Shown here: positions 19,204 to 28,500 of the stretch, in pieces | Position numbering within the stretch: the stretch's first letter is position 1 | How the letters are laid out: each line of letters opens with the position of its first letter | Source: Burkholderiales bacterium | GTDB taxonomy: Bacteria; Pseudomonadota; Gammaproteobacteria; Burkholderiales; Ga0077523 | Assembly (NCBI GenBank): GCA_022843925.1 | Contig: JALHMS010000021.1 | Location: 29,025-93,024 of the forward strand | DNA: 64,000 bases | Direction of reading: 5' to 3' | The notes under the pieces: generated by a model | What the model was told of the DNA's origin: nothing | The model's database searches: none | What the model saw: only the letters and a program-made list of their open reading frames with translations | Position numbers and translations under genes: made by a program

Positions 19204-20168
19204 GCGACGCGCTGCCACTCCTGGAAGTGGATTCCCTGGTGAAGACGTTTCCGAACCGGAACGGCCGCGGGGGCATCCACGCTCTGAACCGCGTGAGTTT
19301 CACGCAGCGCCGGGGCGAGACCATCGGCATCGTGGGTGAGTCGGGCTGCGGCAAGTCGACGCTGGGTCGCACGATCCTGCAGCTGATCCGCCCGACGTCG
19401 GGCGACGTCCGATTCCTCGGCAAGCAGCTCACGTTGCTTCCCGACGAGGCGCTCAGGCAGATGCGCCGCCACATGCAGATGATCTTCCAGGATCCGTTCG
19501 CCTCGCTCGATCCGCGGATGAACGTCGCGTCGCTGATCGCGGAGCCGCTGGTCATCCACCGTCTCGGCACCGCGGCGGAGCAGGCCACGGAGGTGGCGCG
19601 CCTGCTCGAGACCGTGGGCCTTCCCGCCGAGGCTGCCAAGCGCTATCCGCACGAGTTCTCCGGCGGTCAACGGCAGCGCATCTGCATCGCGCGGGCGCTC
19701 GCCCTGCATCCCGAACTGATCGTCGCCGACGAGCCGGTGTCGGCACTCGACGTGTCGATCCAGTCGCAGATCCTCAACCTGCTGAACGTGCTGAAACGCG
19801 AGCGCGGCCTGACCTACCTCTTCATCTCGCACAACCTCGCCGTGGTGAAGTACGTCGCCGACACCGTGGCGGTGATGTACCTCGGACGCATCGTCGAGAT
19901 GGGGCCGGCCGAGCAGATCTACGAGGATCCGAAGCATCCGTACACGCAGTCGCTCATCGCCGCGATCCCGGCGCTGCAGCCGGGCAGCGGGCCATCCGCG
20001 CCACCGCTGCAGGGCGAGACGCCGGATCCGGAACACCCGCCGACGGGCTGCGCCTTCCATCCGCGATGTCCGCACGCGATGGCGCGCTGCGCGACCGAGG
20101 CGCCGAAGGCCGTGGACATCGCGCCGGGATCGGGTCGGCACGCGGTGGCCTGCCACCTGCACGATTAG
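19200..20168 (+). CDS. Peptide ABC transporter ATP-binding protein (DppF-like)
   Basis: 322 aa from ATG 19200, overlapping the previous stop (ATGA). Walker A is GESGCGKST, the Q-loop region MIFQDPFASLDPRM, the signature FSGGQRQRI, Walker B LIVADEPVSALD and the H-loop ISHN. The C-terminal extension CAFHPRCPHAMARC...C matches DppF/OppF. With DppD it forms the heterodimeric motor. It is the last gene of the operon; the LysR gene ends tail-to-tail 30 bp away, so its stop lies in a short convergent gap. Confidence 0.94.
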   Translation: MSDALPLLEVDSLVKTFPNRNGRGGIHALNRVSFTQRRGETIGIVGESGCGKSTLGRTILQLIRPTSGDVRFLGKQLTLLPDEALRQMRRHMQMIFQDPFASLDPRMNVASLIAEPLVIHRLGTAAEQATEVARLLETVGLPAEAAKRYPHEFSGGQRQRICIARALALHPELIVADEPVSALDVSIQSQILNLLNVLKRERGLTYLFISHNLAVVKYVADTVAVMYLGRIVEMGPAEQIYEDPKHPYTQSLIAAIPALQPGSGPSAPPLQGETPDPEHPPTGCAFHPRCPHAMARCATEAPKAVDIAPGSGRHAVACHLHD

Positions 20169-20198
20169 GCGCACGGCTGCCGCCAGGCCGGTGGCGAC

Positions 20199-21128
20199 CT
20201 ACGCGGTGCCCGACTTCCGGCGCGGGGGCGAGCCCAGTTCGCGGATCTTCGGAATCCGCTGCGACAAAAGGCGCACCAGCTCGGTCACCTTGGCGGGCTG
20301 CCTTACGCCGGGCGCGTGCAGCGCGTAGATCTCGAGGGGCGCCGGGACGAACGACCGCAGGATGGGCCTGACCCGGCCATGGGCGAGATCGTCGTAGTAG
20401 AGCCAAACCGCGCCGACCGCGATGCCCTGGCCGGCCAGGACGGCAGTCCGGATGGTCTCGATGTTGTTGGTGCGGAAGGTGCCGCGCACGGGGACGTTGA
20501 TCGCGCCGTCGGCGCCGGCAAAGGTCCAGGCCTCCTCGGGCGTCACGAACACGTTCACGAGACAGAGATGCTGAGCGAGCGCCGCCGGGTGCTTCGGTTC
20601 ACCGTGCGCGGCCAGGTAGGACGGTGCGGCCACGCACACCTGGACGCTCGTTCCGAGGCGCCGCGCCACGAGCCTGGCGTCTGGCAGCGGTCCGATGCGC
20701 ACGGCGACGTCGATACCCTCCTCCACCACGTCGAACCACCGGTCGTTCAGCACCAGCTCCACCTGGAGGTCGGGATGCTCGTGGACGAGATCGAGCAGGA
20801 GCGGCGCGAGGAAGCGATGGCCGAACGACGTCGGGCACGAGACGCGCAGCCGGCCGGCGGGCCGGTCGGGACTGCGACCGATGGTCGAGCGCAGGGCGGC
20901 GATCTCCTCGATGAGATCCCGCGCCCGCTGGTAGAAGCGATCTCCGGCCTCGGTGAGCCGCAGACCGGCTGTCGTGCGGAGGAAGAGCGGGGTGCCGAGT
21001 TCGTGCTCCAGCGCGGCGACCTGCTTGCTGACCGTCGGCTGCGTGATGCCGAACTCGCGCGCCGCGGCGGAGAAGCTCCGCGTCTCGGCGGCGCGCTGGA
21101 AGAGGCGGGTGCGCTGGAGGAAGTCCAT
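20199..21128 (-). CDS. LysR-family transcriptional regulator
   Basis: 309 aa. The N-terminal winged helix-turn-helix (residues 3-62) contains RSFSAAAREFGITQPTVSKQVAALEHELGTPLFLRT. The LysR substrate-binding domain covers ~90-295. It belongs to the group with GRLRVSCPTSFGHRFLAPLL and a conserved PSYLAAHGEPKHPAALAQHLCL, many of which regulate neighbouring genes in response to small aromatic or organic acids; the ligand here is unknown. It is convergent with the peptide-transporter operon and its start faces the 57-aa miniprotein, so the intergenic 21129-21327 is the likely regulatory region. Confidence 0.92.
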   Translation of the reverse strand: MDFLQRTRLFQRAAETRSFSAAAREFGITQPTVSKQVAALEHELGTPLFLRTTAGLRLTEAGDRFYQRARDLIEEIAALRSTIGRSPDRPAGRLRVSCPTSFGHRFLAPLLLDLVHEHPDLQVELVLNDRWFDVVEEGIDVAVRIGPLPDARLVARRLGTSVQVCVAAPSYLAAHGEPKHPAALAQHLCLVNVFVTPEEAWTFAGADGAINVPVRGTFRTNNIETIRTAVLAGQGIAVGAVWLYYDDLAHGRVRPILRSFVPAPLEIYALHAPGVRQPAKVTELVRLLSQRIPKIRELGSPPRRKSGTA

Positions 21129-21327
21129 TCCTCGAGGCTAACATGGTCTGTTCAGTCTTATGGGTTTCTTGGAATACCCCTCATGCGCTTTGCGCGCGTT
21201 CCGGACCCGGGTCGGAAAGCCTATCTTCTAAGCCGTGATCCGGTTGCCGACTCGGCAAGACTGGGACAAGCGCCGCAGGTCGCTTGAAGGTCACTCCGGC
21301 CGTCGCTTCGCTTTCCAGGAGAAATCC

Positions 21328-21501
21328 ATGTCCTATCCGACGATTCCGCCGTATGTCGATTTCGAGACCTCCGGCGCCGATGAATCCCCCGCCGACGCCG
21401 CCTTGAGCAGCGCGTTCCTGCGCACGCTGACCGCCGCCATTCTGGTGGGCGTGATCGCGCGGATGGTCACCACCGTCGCCGGGATCAGCATCCTGGCCTG
21501 A
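21328..21501 (+). CDS. Small single-span membrane protein, unknown
   Basis: 57 aa from ATG 21328 with an excellent SD (CCAGGAGAAATCC). Residues 1-27 are acidic and soluble (YPTIPPYVDFETSG...). Residues ~30-55 form one hydrophobic helix (FLRTLTAAILVGVIARMVTTVAGISILA) with the C-terminus at its end. I do not recognise a family. The strong SD, a membrane helix ending at the stop codon and a possible terminator downstream support a real gene. It is divergent from the LysR gene, which may control it. Confidence 0.6.
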   Translation: MSYPTIPPYVDFETSGADESPADAALSSAFLRTLTAAILVGVIARMVTTVAGISILA

Positions 21502-21521
21502 CCGGCTTCCCCCGGTTCCGC

Positions 21522-21543
21522 CGCATCGACCGCTGTCGATGCG
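21522..21543 (+). terminator. Hairpin 20 bp after the miniprotein gene
   Basis: Perfect 9-bp stem CGCATCGAC-CGCT-GTCGATGCG. No T tract follows, so it may be an mRNA 3' stabiliser or a factor-assisted terminator. Confidence 0.4.
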
Positions 21544-21606
21544 ACCGGTGCACCGCGCCCTCCGCCCCTCCACGGAGAGCCGACTCGCGCACCGGTTGCG
21601 GAGCCC

Positions 21607-21650
21607 CGCGCACGGCCCGTACCTCCTCCCGCGGCCGTGCGCGACCTTTT
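21607..21650 (+). terminator. Terminator-like hairpin with short T tract
   Basis: Perfect 11-bp inverted repeat CGCGCACGGCC (21607-21617) and GGCCGTGCGCG (21633-21643) with a 15-nt loop, followed by ACCTTTT. It probably ends transcription from the miniprotein gene. The rest of 21502-21900 has no gene I can support. Confidence 0.5.
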
Positions 21651-21996
21651 CCCCAAGATCTGCCGCCGTCCTGCCGGGCGCCACGACCCACGGCGGCTGC
21701 CGCCCTCCCGTCGGCGGGGTGCGACCGCAGCCGGATTGCGGTGCGTGGCGCGCTCCGATCGGCCGGTGAAGCGCCCCGTGACTCGTGCGGTCCGGCCGTG
21801 TTCGTTCATCCCCTGAGAAGCAACTGGAGGGCGACCGGCGGGTTGTGGCCGCACCGCACACCTTCCGTGCTTCGGTTGACCCGATCACTGGGCAGGTTTT
21901 GTCATGAAACTGTCACTGTTCGTGAGCAAAATGGCGCAGCTCGTTCGAGCACCCGACAAAACAACAACCAGTGTTCCACCGCCTTCGCCAACGACC

Positions 21997-23640
21997 ATGA
22001 CATCCCCCCTGAATCCGGCACCGATCCTCACCCGGGCCAAGCCCGTGTCGTCCAGCCTCCATCGCTGGATGCTGGGAATTGCGACACTCTGCACTCTCGT
22101 GTCAGCGCCAGCCCTCGCAGAGGAGGACGACGCGGAGCCGGAACTCGAGCTGTACGTGGATCGCGAGACCAAGCAGGTCTTCACCGAACCCGGCCCGAAC
22201 CGGCGGCGCCTCGGATCGTTCCGGCGCACGGAAGACCCCAAGCGTGCGCCGCAGGCCCCGTCGGTGGAGGCGGTCCCGGCAGCCGTGGTGGCCGTGCCGG
22301 TCGTCCCGGCCGATCCGGGATCAGCTCCGGGCGGCGGTGAGGCATCCACCCCTGCACCCCTTCCTGCCGCCCCCCGGCAGGAGGCGACCGGCGATGCGAA
22401 ACCGGATGTCCCGACGCCTGCGGAGGCGGCGCAGCGACTGGAGGCCCGCCAGCGGAAGCTGGAAGAGCGCATCGACAAGCTCGCAACGGCTGCGCCCCCG
22501 CCCGCTGCGCTCACCCCGAAGAAGTGGTACGACGGCCTCAGCTTGCGGGGCTATCTGCAAGTGCGCGCCGCCAGTGTGCTCGGCGGCGATGAGGACATCC
22601 GTGCGTGGAACGACGGCTCGGTGGGCGATAACCGAAGCCTGCTGATCCGCCGGGCCCGTCTGATCGTGTCCGGCGATGTCAGCGACCGGCTGTTCGTCTA
22701 TCTGCAGCCGGATTTCGCGACCACCGCCGGCGACACCGGCAATGTGGCCCAGCTGCGCGACTTCTACGGCGACATCAGCTTCGACAAGGACAAGGAGTAC
22801 CGGCTGCGGGTGGGCCAGTCGAAGATCCCGTACAGCTTCGAGGACCTCCAGTCGAGTCAGAACCGCCTGGCACTGGACCGGAACGATGCCCTCAACAGCT
22901 CGACGCTCGCGGAGCGGGACCTCGGCATGTTCTTCTACTACGCGCCGGCAAAGACGCGTGCGCTGTTCCGGGACCTCGTGCGCAATGGTCTGAAGGGCAG
23001 CGGCGACTACGGCATGTTCGCCTTCGGCTTCTACAACGGACAAGGCTCGAACCGACCCGAACTGAACGACAACATGCATGTGGTGAGCCGCTTCAGCTAC
23101 CCGTTCAAGACGGAGAGCGGGCAGATCTTCGAGGCGGGCATCGCGGCCTACTCCGGGCGCGTCACGCCGACGACGGATGGCCGGATCGCGGGGCTGCCGG
23201 CCAACATCTACCGGGACGGTGGCGGATTCCGCGATCGCCGCGTGGCGTTTCACGCCGTGATGTACCCGCAACCGTTCGGATTGCAGGCGGAGTGGAACTG
23301 GGGCGAGGGCCCGGCGCTGAACGACGCCCGCACGGCGATCGAGAACCAGTCGCTGCACGGCGGCTACGTGCAGGCGATGTACCGGATCGATCGGTCTTCC
23401 GGTACGGGGATCTGGATCCCGTTCGTGAAGTGGCAGTACTTCGACGGGGCCATCAAGTACCAGGCGAATGCCCCGCAGACGAACGTCAACGACTGGGAGT
23501 TCGGCTTGGAGTGGCAGCCCGACCCTTCGGTGGAACTGGCTGTGGTCTACCACAAGTACAACCGCAACGACGTGACGCGCACACCCTACGCGGCGTTCCG
23601 CAGCGACGTCCTGCGGATGCAGTTGCAGATCAATTTCTGA
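21997..23640 (+). CDS. OprO/OprP-family (phosphate-selective-type) porin
   Basis: 547 aa from ATG 21997; the frame is open from 21904, and a TTGACC box near 21874 suggests that transcription may begin close to 21904. The signal peptide ends in SAPALA. A variable Pro/Ala-rich region and a short coiled coil (EAAQRLEARQRKLEERIDKLA) precede the barrel. The barrel (from ~220) has the PF07396 hallmarks: SLRGYLQVRA, LLIRRARLIVSGDVSDRLFVYLQPDF, LRDFYGDISFD, RVGQSKIPYSFEDLQSSQNRL, and the last strand SDVLRMQLQINF ending in Phe. OprP trimers pass phosphate or polyphosphate in Pseudomonas; substrate here is unproven. No phosphate-regulated genes are adjacent. Confidence 0.88.
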   Translation: MTSPLNPAPILTRAKPVSSSLHRWMLGIATLCTLVSAPALAEEDDAEPELELYVDRETKQVFTEPGPNRRRLGSFRRTEDPKRAPQAPSVEAVPAAVVAVPVVPADPGSAPGGGEASTPAPLPAAPRQEATGDAKPDVPTPAEAAQRLEARQRKLEERIDKLATAAPPPAALTPKKWYDGLSLRGYLQVRAASVLGGDEDIRAWNDGSVGDNRSLLIRRARLIVSGDVSDRLFVYLQPDFATTAGDTGNVAQLRDFYGDISFDKDKEYRLRVGQSKIPYSFEDLQSSQNRLALDRNDALNSSTLAERDLGMFFYYAPAKTRALFRDLVRNGLKGSGDYGMFAFGFYNGQGSNRPELNDNMHVVSRFSYPFKTESGQIFEAGIAAYSGRVTPTTDGRIAGLPANIYRDGGGFRDRRVAFHAVMYPQPFGLQAEWNWGEGPALNDARTAIENQSLHGGYVQAMYRIDRSSGTGIWIPFVKWQYFDGAIKYQANAPQTNVNDWEFGLEWQPDPSVELAVVYHKYNRNDVTRTPYAAFRSDVLRMQLQINF

Positions 23641-23721
23641 GGTTGATTTCCGCGGTGCGGAGCTTGGCCCCGTCGGCGGCGGGCGTCCCGGCGCTTGCGA
23701 CCGCGCCCCTGCCCGCGCACG

Positions 23722-24237
23722 TCAGGGCTTCACTGCGTCCATCAGCTTCCAGCGCGCACGCGCGTCCAGTTCCGATTCGAGTGTCTCCTTCGCAGAGTTG
23801 TCCTGGGCACCGATGTAGAGGAGCTTCCGGGCGAACTGTCCATACGTGATCGCGCCCTCATGCAGGTCGCCCAGCAGGGCACCGACGGCCTCGTTGCTCC
23901 ACGCGCGATAGCGCGGCACGGGGCCCGAACGCGCCTCGGTCAGGGCACGGCATGCCTCGTGGGCATCCCATAGCGCCTTGATCGCCGAACGTTCGGCATC
24001 CGTGGGACGGTCGCGATTGGAGAGCAAGGCAACGTCCTGGCTCGCGCCCAGGACAATCGGGACAGCGATCTTGGCCCTCACGGGATCGATCCGCGGATCC
24101 GCCATCAGCGGTCTGCATGGATCGTCCGGGGCCACTGCGGACTCCGGACGCCCGGGCCCGGTCGAGCAGCCAGCCACGAGCATGGCCGACGAAAGTGCAG
24201 CCGAGACGACCTTCCAGGGAGGAGCAGTGAGTGCCAT
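23722..24237 (-). CDS. Predicted lipoprotein, paralogue of the next gene
   Basis: 171 aa from ATG 24237, with a lipobox LVAGC near residue 24. The mature part shares with the upstream gene the blocks LMADPRIDPVRAKI, PTDAERSAIKALWDAHEACR, SNEAVGALLGDLHEGAITYGQFARKLLYIGA and a charged C-terminus. I do not know a named family. The start is only 3 nt after the upstream stop, so the pair is one transcription unit. It probably sits in the envelope facing the periplasm. It is convergent with the porin gene. Confidence 0.75.
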   Translation of the reverse strand: MALTAPPWKVVSAALSSAMLVAGCSTGPGRPESAVAPDDPCRPLMADPRIDPVRAKIAVPIVLGASQDVALLSNRDRPTDAERSAIKALWDAHEACRALTEARSGPVPRYRAWSNEAVGALLGDLHEGAITYGQFARKLLYIGAQDNSAKETLESELDARARWKLMDAVKP

Positions 24238-24240
24238 CAC

Positions 24241-24741
24241 TCAGTCCACCGAGGCCGTATCACGGGCGCGCTGCGCCTCGTCGAGCAGATCGCGGGCGTG
24301 CTTGTCGCGGGCACCCACGTGCAGGAACTTGCGGGCGAATTGACCGTAGGTGATGACGCCTTCGCGGAGGTCGCCGAGCAGATCGACCAGCGCTTCCTCG
24401 CTCTCGGCGCGGTAGTTGGGCATGGGTCCGAGCTTCTCCTCGCCATAGCGCCGGCAGGCCGATCGCGCCTCCCAGAGCACCTGCACGGCGGCACTCTCGG
24501 CTGCAGTGGGATAGGTCCGATCGGACAATCGATCGACCGGTTGCGGCGCATCGAACGACAGCGGGAGCTGGATCTTGTCCCGCACCGGGTCGATGCGCGG
24601 GTCCGCCATCAACGCGTCGCATCGGGCGGCCACGTCGCGCGCCGCGGCGACTGCGGGATCATTGCTCCCACCGGGAGTGGATGCGCACCCGGCAAGCAGG
24701 CCGAGCACCGCCGAGAGCACAGCTGGTACGACACATCTCAT
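24241..24741 (-). CDS. Predicted lipoprotein, first of a tandem pair
   Basis: 166 aa. ATG 24741 is chosen over upstream starts because GGAGGGG lies 8 nt before it and gives a clean lipoprotein signal (MRCVVPAVLSAVLGLLAGC, lipobox LAGC). It shares LMADPRIDPVRDKI, SEEALVDLLGDLREGVITYGQFARKFLHVGA and spacing with the downstream gene, so the two arose by tandem duplication. No catalytic motif is apparent and the function is unknown. Confidence 0.8.
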   Translation of the reverse strand: MRCVVPAVLSAVLGLLAGCASTPGGSNDPAVAAARDVAARCDALMADPRIDPVRDKIQLPLSFDAPQPVDRLSDRTYPTAAESAAVQVLWEARSACRRYGEEKLGPMPNYRAESEEALVDLLGDLREGVITYGQFARKFLHVGARDKHARDLLDEAQRARDTASVD

Positions 24742-24939
24742 GCGAAACCCCTCCAGTATTCGAAACAGCCACGACAGGATTGGCACAAGCACATCACAGC
24801 GCCACACCCTATGGGCTGCTCAGCGGCGGTGCCGTTCATGCCGGGTGCGAGACCTGGGCAACGCAAGGGGTCGCTCGGGTGCACAGGACACCAGCCCGCG
24901 GCCGACTGAACACGTCGCCGAGAGACGCATTCTGCCTCG

Positions 24940-25300
24940 CTTGCCGCAATTCAGAAATTACAGATTACAGAAAGATGACAGTTTTTCGCGGGTCGCACCT
25001 GCGGACGTCAGCGTGGCCCCGTCGCGAACAGGGAAGCCGTGCACGCCGCAGTCTCGACGCGGAAGCTCGCGACGATCGATGGCAATCCCGGCATCGGAGC
25101 GCGGAGACCATCGGACTCTTCGCGACCACTTCGCCATGCCTGCGCCCGAACGCGCTTGAAGCCACGAAAGAACCACCGAAACAGGCCCTGCAAGCCACGA
25201 AAACAGGCGTTTCCGGAAAGAAACGTGAGCGCGATCATTGTGTTGCGTAGGTCCGACCCGGAAAAGCTGCGGAAAAGCTGAAAAGTCGGAAAAGCAGGTC
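24940..25300. repeat. Internally deleted RAYT/IS200-like element (MITE-like relic)
   Basis: The right part (about 25160-25300: GAACCACCGAAA, ACAGGCG.TTCCGGAAAGAAACGTGAG, TTGCGTAGGTCCGACCCG) aligns with the 3' end and flank of the decayed RAYT gene at about 35700-35790. The left part (CAGAAATTACAGATTACAG and GATGACAGTTTTT) resembles a segment at about 42210-42260. The middle lacks a transposase. The flanks 24742-24939 and 25301-25586 show no gene. Confidence 0.5.
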
Positions 25301-25586
25301 CGAAAAGGCGGCGACCCGGACTGGAAGCACCGGCGATCCCGAAATGCTGGCCCACCCGTTCGCACGCGGCGACTGAACGGCGAACGCGACGACAGGCGAA
25401 CGCGGGGCCTCCCGTCGCAAACCTCACCACCGCCTTAGATATCGCATAAGGATTCGTGCAGCGGCGTCGCTGCCTCCCTCCGCGCAGGTAGCATCGGTGC
25501 CGATGGCCATCGTCGGGGTCGATCGGCTTGGTTGCCAGCGTTCGTTGTTCCCGGCGCGGGAGCACGACTGCCGTGGGAGGTTCGAA

Positions 25587-28500
25587 GTGCCGAAGAAGCA
25601 CGCAGCGATCGCCAAGATCAGCGCACCGAGACTGCACGGTGTCGTTCCGCGGGGACGACTCTTCGAGAGCCTCGACCGCGGCGTCCATGGCAAAGCCGTC
25701 TGGATCGCCGGCCCGCCCGGCGCCGGGAAGACCGCGCTCGTCGCGAGCTATGCCGAGGAGAGACACCGCGACGTCGTCTGGTACCAGGTGGATGCCGGCG
25801 ACGCCGATCCATCGTCGTTCTTCTATTTTCTGAGCCTCACCGTCCCTGGTAGGAAGGCGAGGCTGCCCTTGCTGCAGCCGGAGTACCTTGCCGATCTCGA
25901 CGGATTCTCCGACCGGTTCTTTCGCGCGTACTTCGCCGGGCTCCCGACCGGGGCCCTGCTGGTGCTCGACAACGTGCAGGAGTTTCCGGCCGACTCCCCC
26001 CTATACGGGGTGCTGACCCGGGCGCTCGCGCAACTCCCTCCCGGAATGGCCGTCATCGCCATCAGCCGACAGGACGCGCCGCCCGAACTGGCCCGGCTCC
26101 GCGCCAACGGCGACCTTCACGTGCTCGTCTGGCCGGAACTGCGGCTCACCCTCGACGAGACCCAGCGCATCTGCCAGGCGCGAAGTCTCCGGGATCCGAC
26201 CCTGATCGAGAGTCTGCACGGCCGCAGCGGGGGCTGGGTCGCAGGCCTCACGCTGATGCTCGAACGGGTACGACGAGGCGGCCAGACCGCCCTCGACATC
26301 GAGACCGACACGCAGGACGCCATCTTCGACTACTTCGCCGGACAGATCTTCCGGGCAGCCCCCGAGCAGGACCGGCAGAAACTGCTTCGCGCAGCGTTCG
26401 CCCCCCGACTCACGGCGGCATTGCTCTGCGCACTCACCGACGATCCGGAGGCCGGCCAGCTGCTCGATGCACTGTACCGCCGCCACCTGTTCACCGACCG
26501 CCGACGCCTCGCCGTCAGCCCATCGACGGCCGATCCGACCACGCAGCATCCGTATGCCTACCAGTTCCACGCACTCTTCCGCGCGTTCCTGCGCGGCGAG
26601 GCGGAACGTGTCTTCACACCGGCGGAGATGCGTTCTCTCATGGAGCGTACTGCCGCGCTTCTCGAGCGCGAAGGGATGGTCGCGGACGCCGTCGACCTGT
26701 ATGCGGAAGCACAGGAATGGAAGGGAGTGGAAGCGCTGGTGCTTCGCGACGCGCCCGCGTTGCTGCAGCAGGGCCGGTGGAGAACGATCGTCGAGTGGAC
26801 CGATCGGCTGCCCAATGCCGTGCTGAACGCCAACCCGTGGCTGCTCACCTGGACCGGCAAGGCGTTGGTCCCCATCGATCAGAAAGCGGCCCGCGATCAT
26901 CTCGAACGGGCCTGGGAGCACTTCGTAGCCGCCGGAGATCGCGCCGGCCAGCTCGTCACCATCGCCGGCATTGTATGGACACACTACTTCGAGGCCTTCG
27001 CCACGGAGAGCATGGACCGGTGGATCGAACCGCTCGAAGCACTGCTCGGCGAGGGCGGCGCCTTTCCATCGCCCTCGATCGAACTGGCCGCGTACTCCGC
27101 ATTCCAGCTCGTCACCATGTTCGTGAAGCCGTCCCACCCGATGCTGCATCCCTGCGCGCTTCGGCTCATCGACCTGATGGACACCGATGTCGACGTGAAC
27201 GAACGCGTGTCGGCCGCGGCGTTCCTCGTCCAGTATCTCGACCTGGTCGCCCAGTTCGACCTGGCCGCCCGCGTCATCGAGAAGGTGGACCGGCTGACAC
27301 GCACGCCGGAGCTGTCGCCGGTCGGCCTGGTCGCCTGGTACACCAATCGCGGCTACCACTTCTACATCACGGCCCGTCACGCGGAGGCCATGGACACGCT
27401 CGATCGCGCCGTGGCGATCGCCCAGGCCAACGGATTGCCGCAGGGCGAGTTCTCGGCGCACGTCTTCCGCGCGTTCGCGGCCGCGATCGAGAACGACATT
27501 CCCACCGGACTCGGCGCGGTCCGGTCGCAGGAGAAGCTGCTCCTGCCGATGTGGCGCGTGAGCGTGGCCCAGTACCACCTGTCGATGTCGTTGCTGGAGC
27601 AGCAGCGCGGTCACGCGGAGCAGGCGGCCGATCACGCCCGACGCCACCTCGCGGCCGCGCGCACGACTGCAGCCCCGTTCTTCATCATCGTCTGGGGAAG
27701 CTGTGGCGCGGGGGCGTTGGCCGAAGCGGGGCACTTCCAGGAGGCGCGCGACTTGATCGACGAGGTCCGCACGGCGCGCGAAGGCACGTGCTACACGTGC
27801 TACGACGGCGTACTGCTGCTCGACGAGAGCTACGTCGACCTGCTCGAGCACGGTGAGGCTCGCGCGCTGCCCCGCCTCCGGGAGGGCCTCGCCTGGGCGC
27901 GCAGGCACAACACGCCGCATTTCTTCCGTTGGCTCGTCAGAGGGATCGCACCGCTGCTCGCGTGCGCGCTGAAGCACGACATCGAGACCGACTATGTACG
28001 CAGTCTCATCGCCGCCTGGCGGGTCAAGCCGACGACGCGGGACGCGACCGGCTGGCCCTGGTCGCTGCGCATCGTGACGCTCGGCAACTTCCGCGTGCTG
28101 CAGCACGACCAACCGCTCAGGATCGGGAGGAAGGCACCGGCCCGGCTGCTCGACATGCTGAAGGTGCTCGTCGCCCTCGGTGGCGAAGGCATCGATGTGC
28201 GCCGGTTGTCGGCGATCGTCTGGCCCGATGCCGAAGGCGATGCGGCGCAGGCGTCCTTCACCAATGCGCTGCATCGCCTGCGCAGACTTCTCGGTGACGA
28301 CTCGCTGCTCGATCTCCGGGAAGGGCGGCTGTCGCTGGACCTGGATCGCTGCTGGGTCGATGTGCTGGCCTTCGAGGCATGGTGCCGGCGCCTGGATGCC
28401 GTCACGTGGTACCCGCCGGCCGGCAGTCCTGGAGACGACCCGCGCGCCGCGGCCGATCGCCTGCTCGATATCTACCGTGGCCAGTTCCTCCCGCAGGAGG

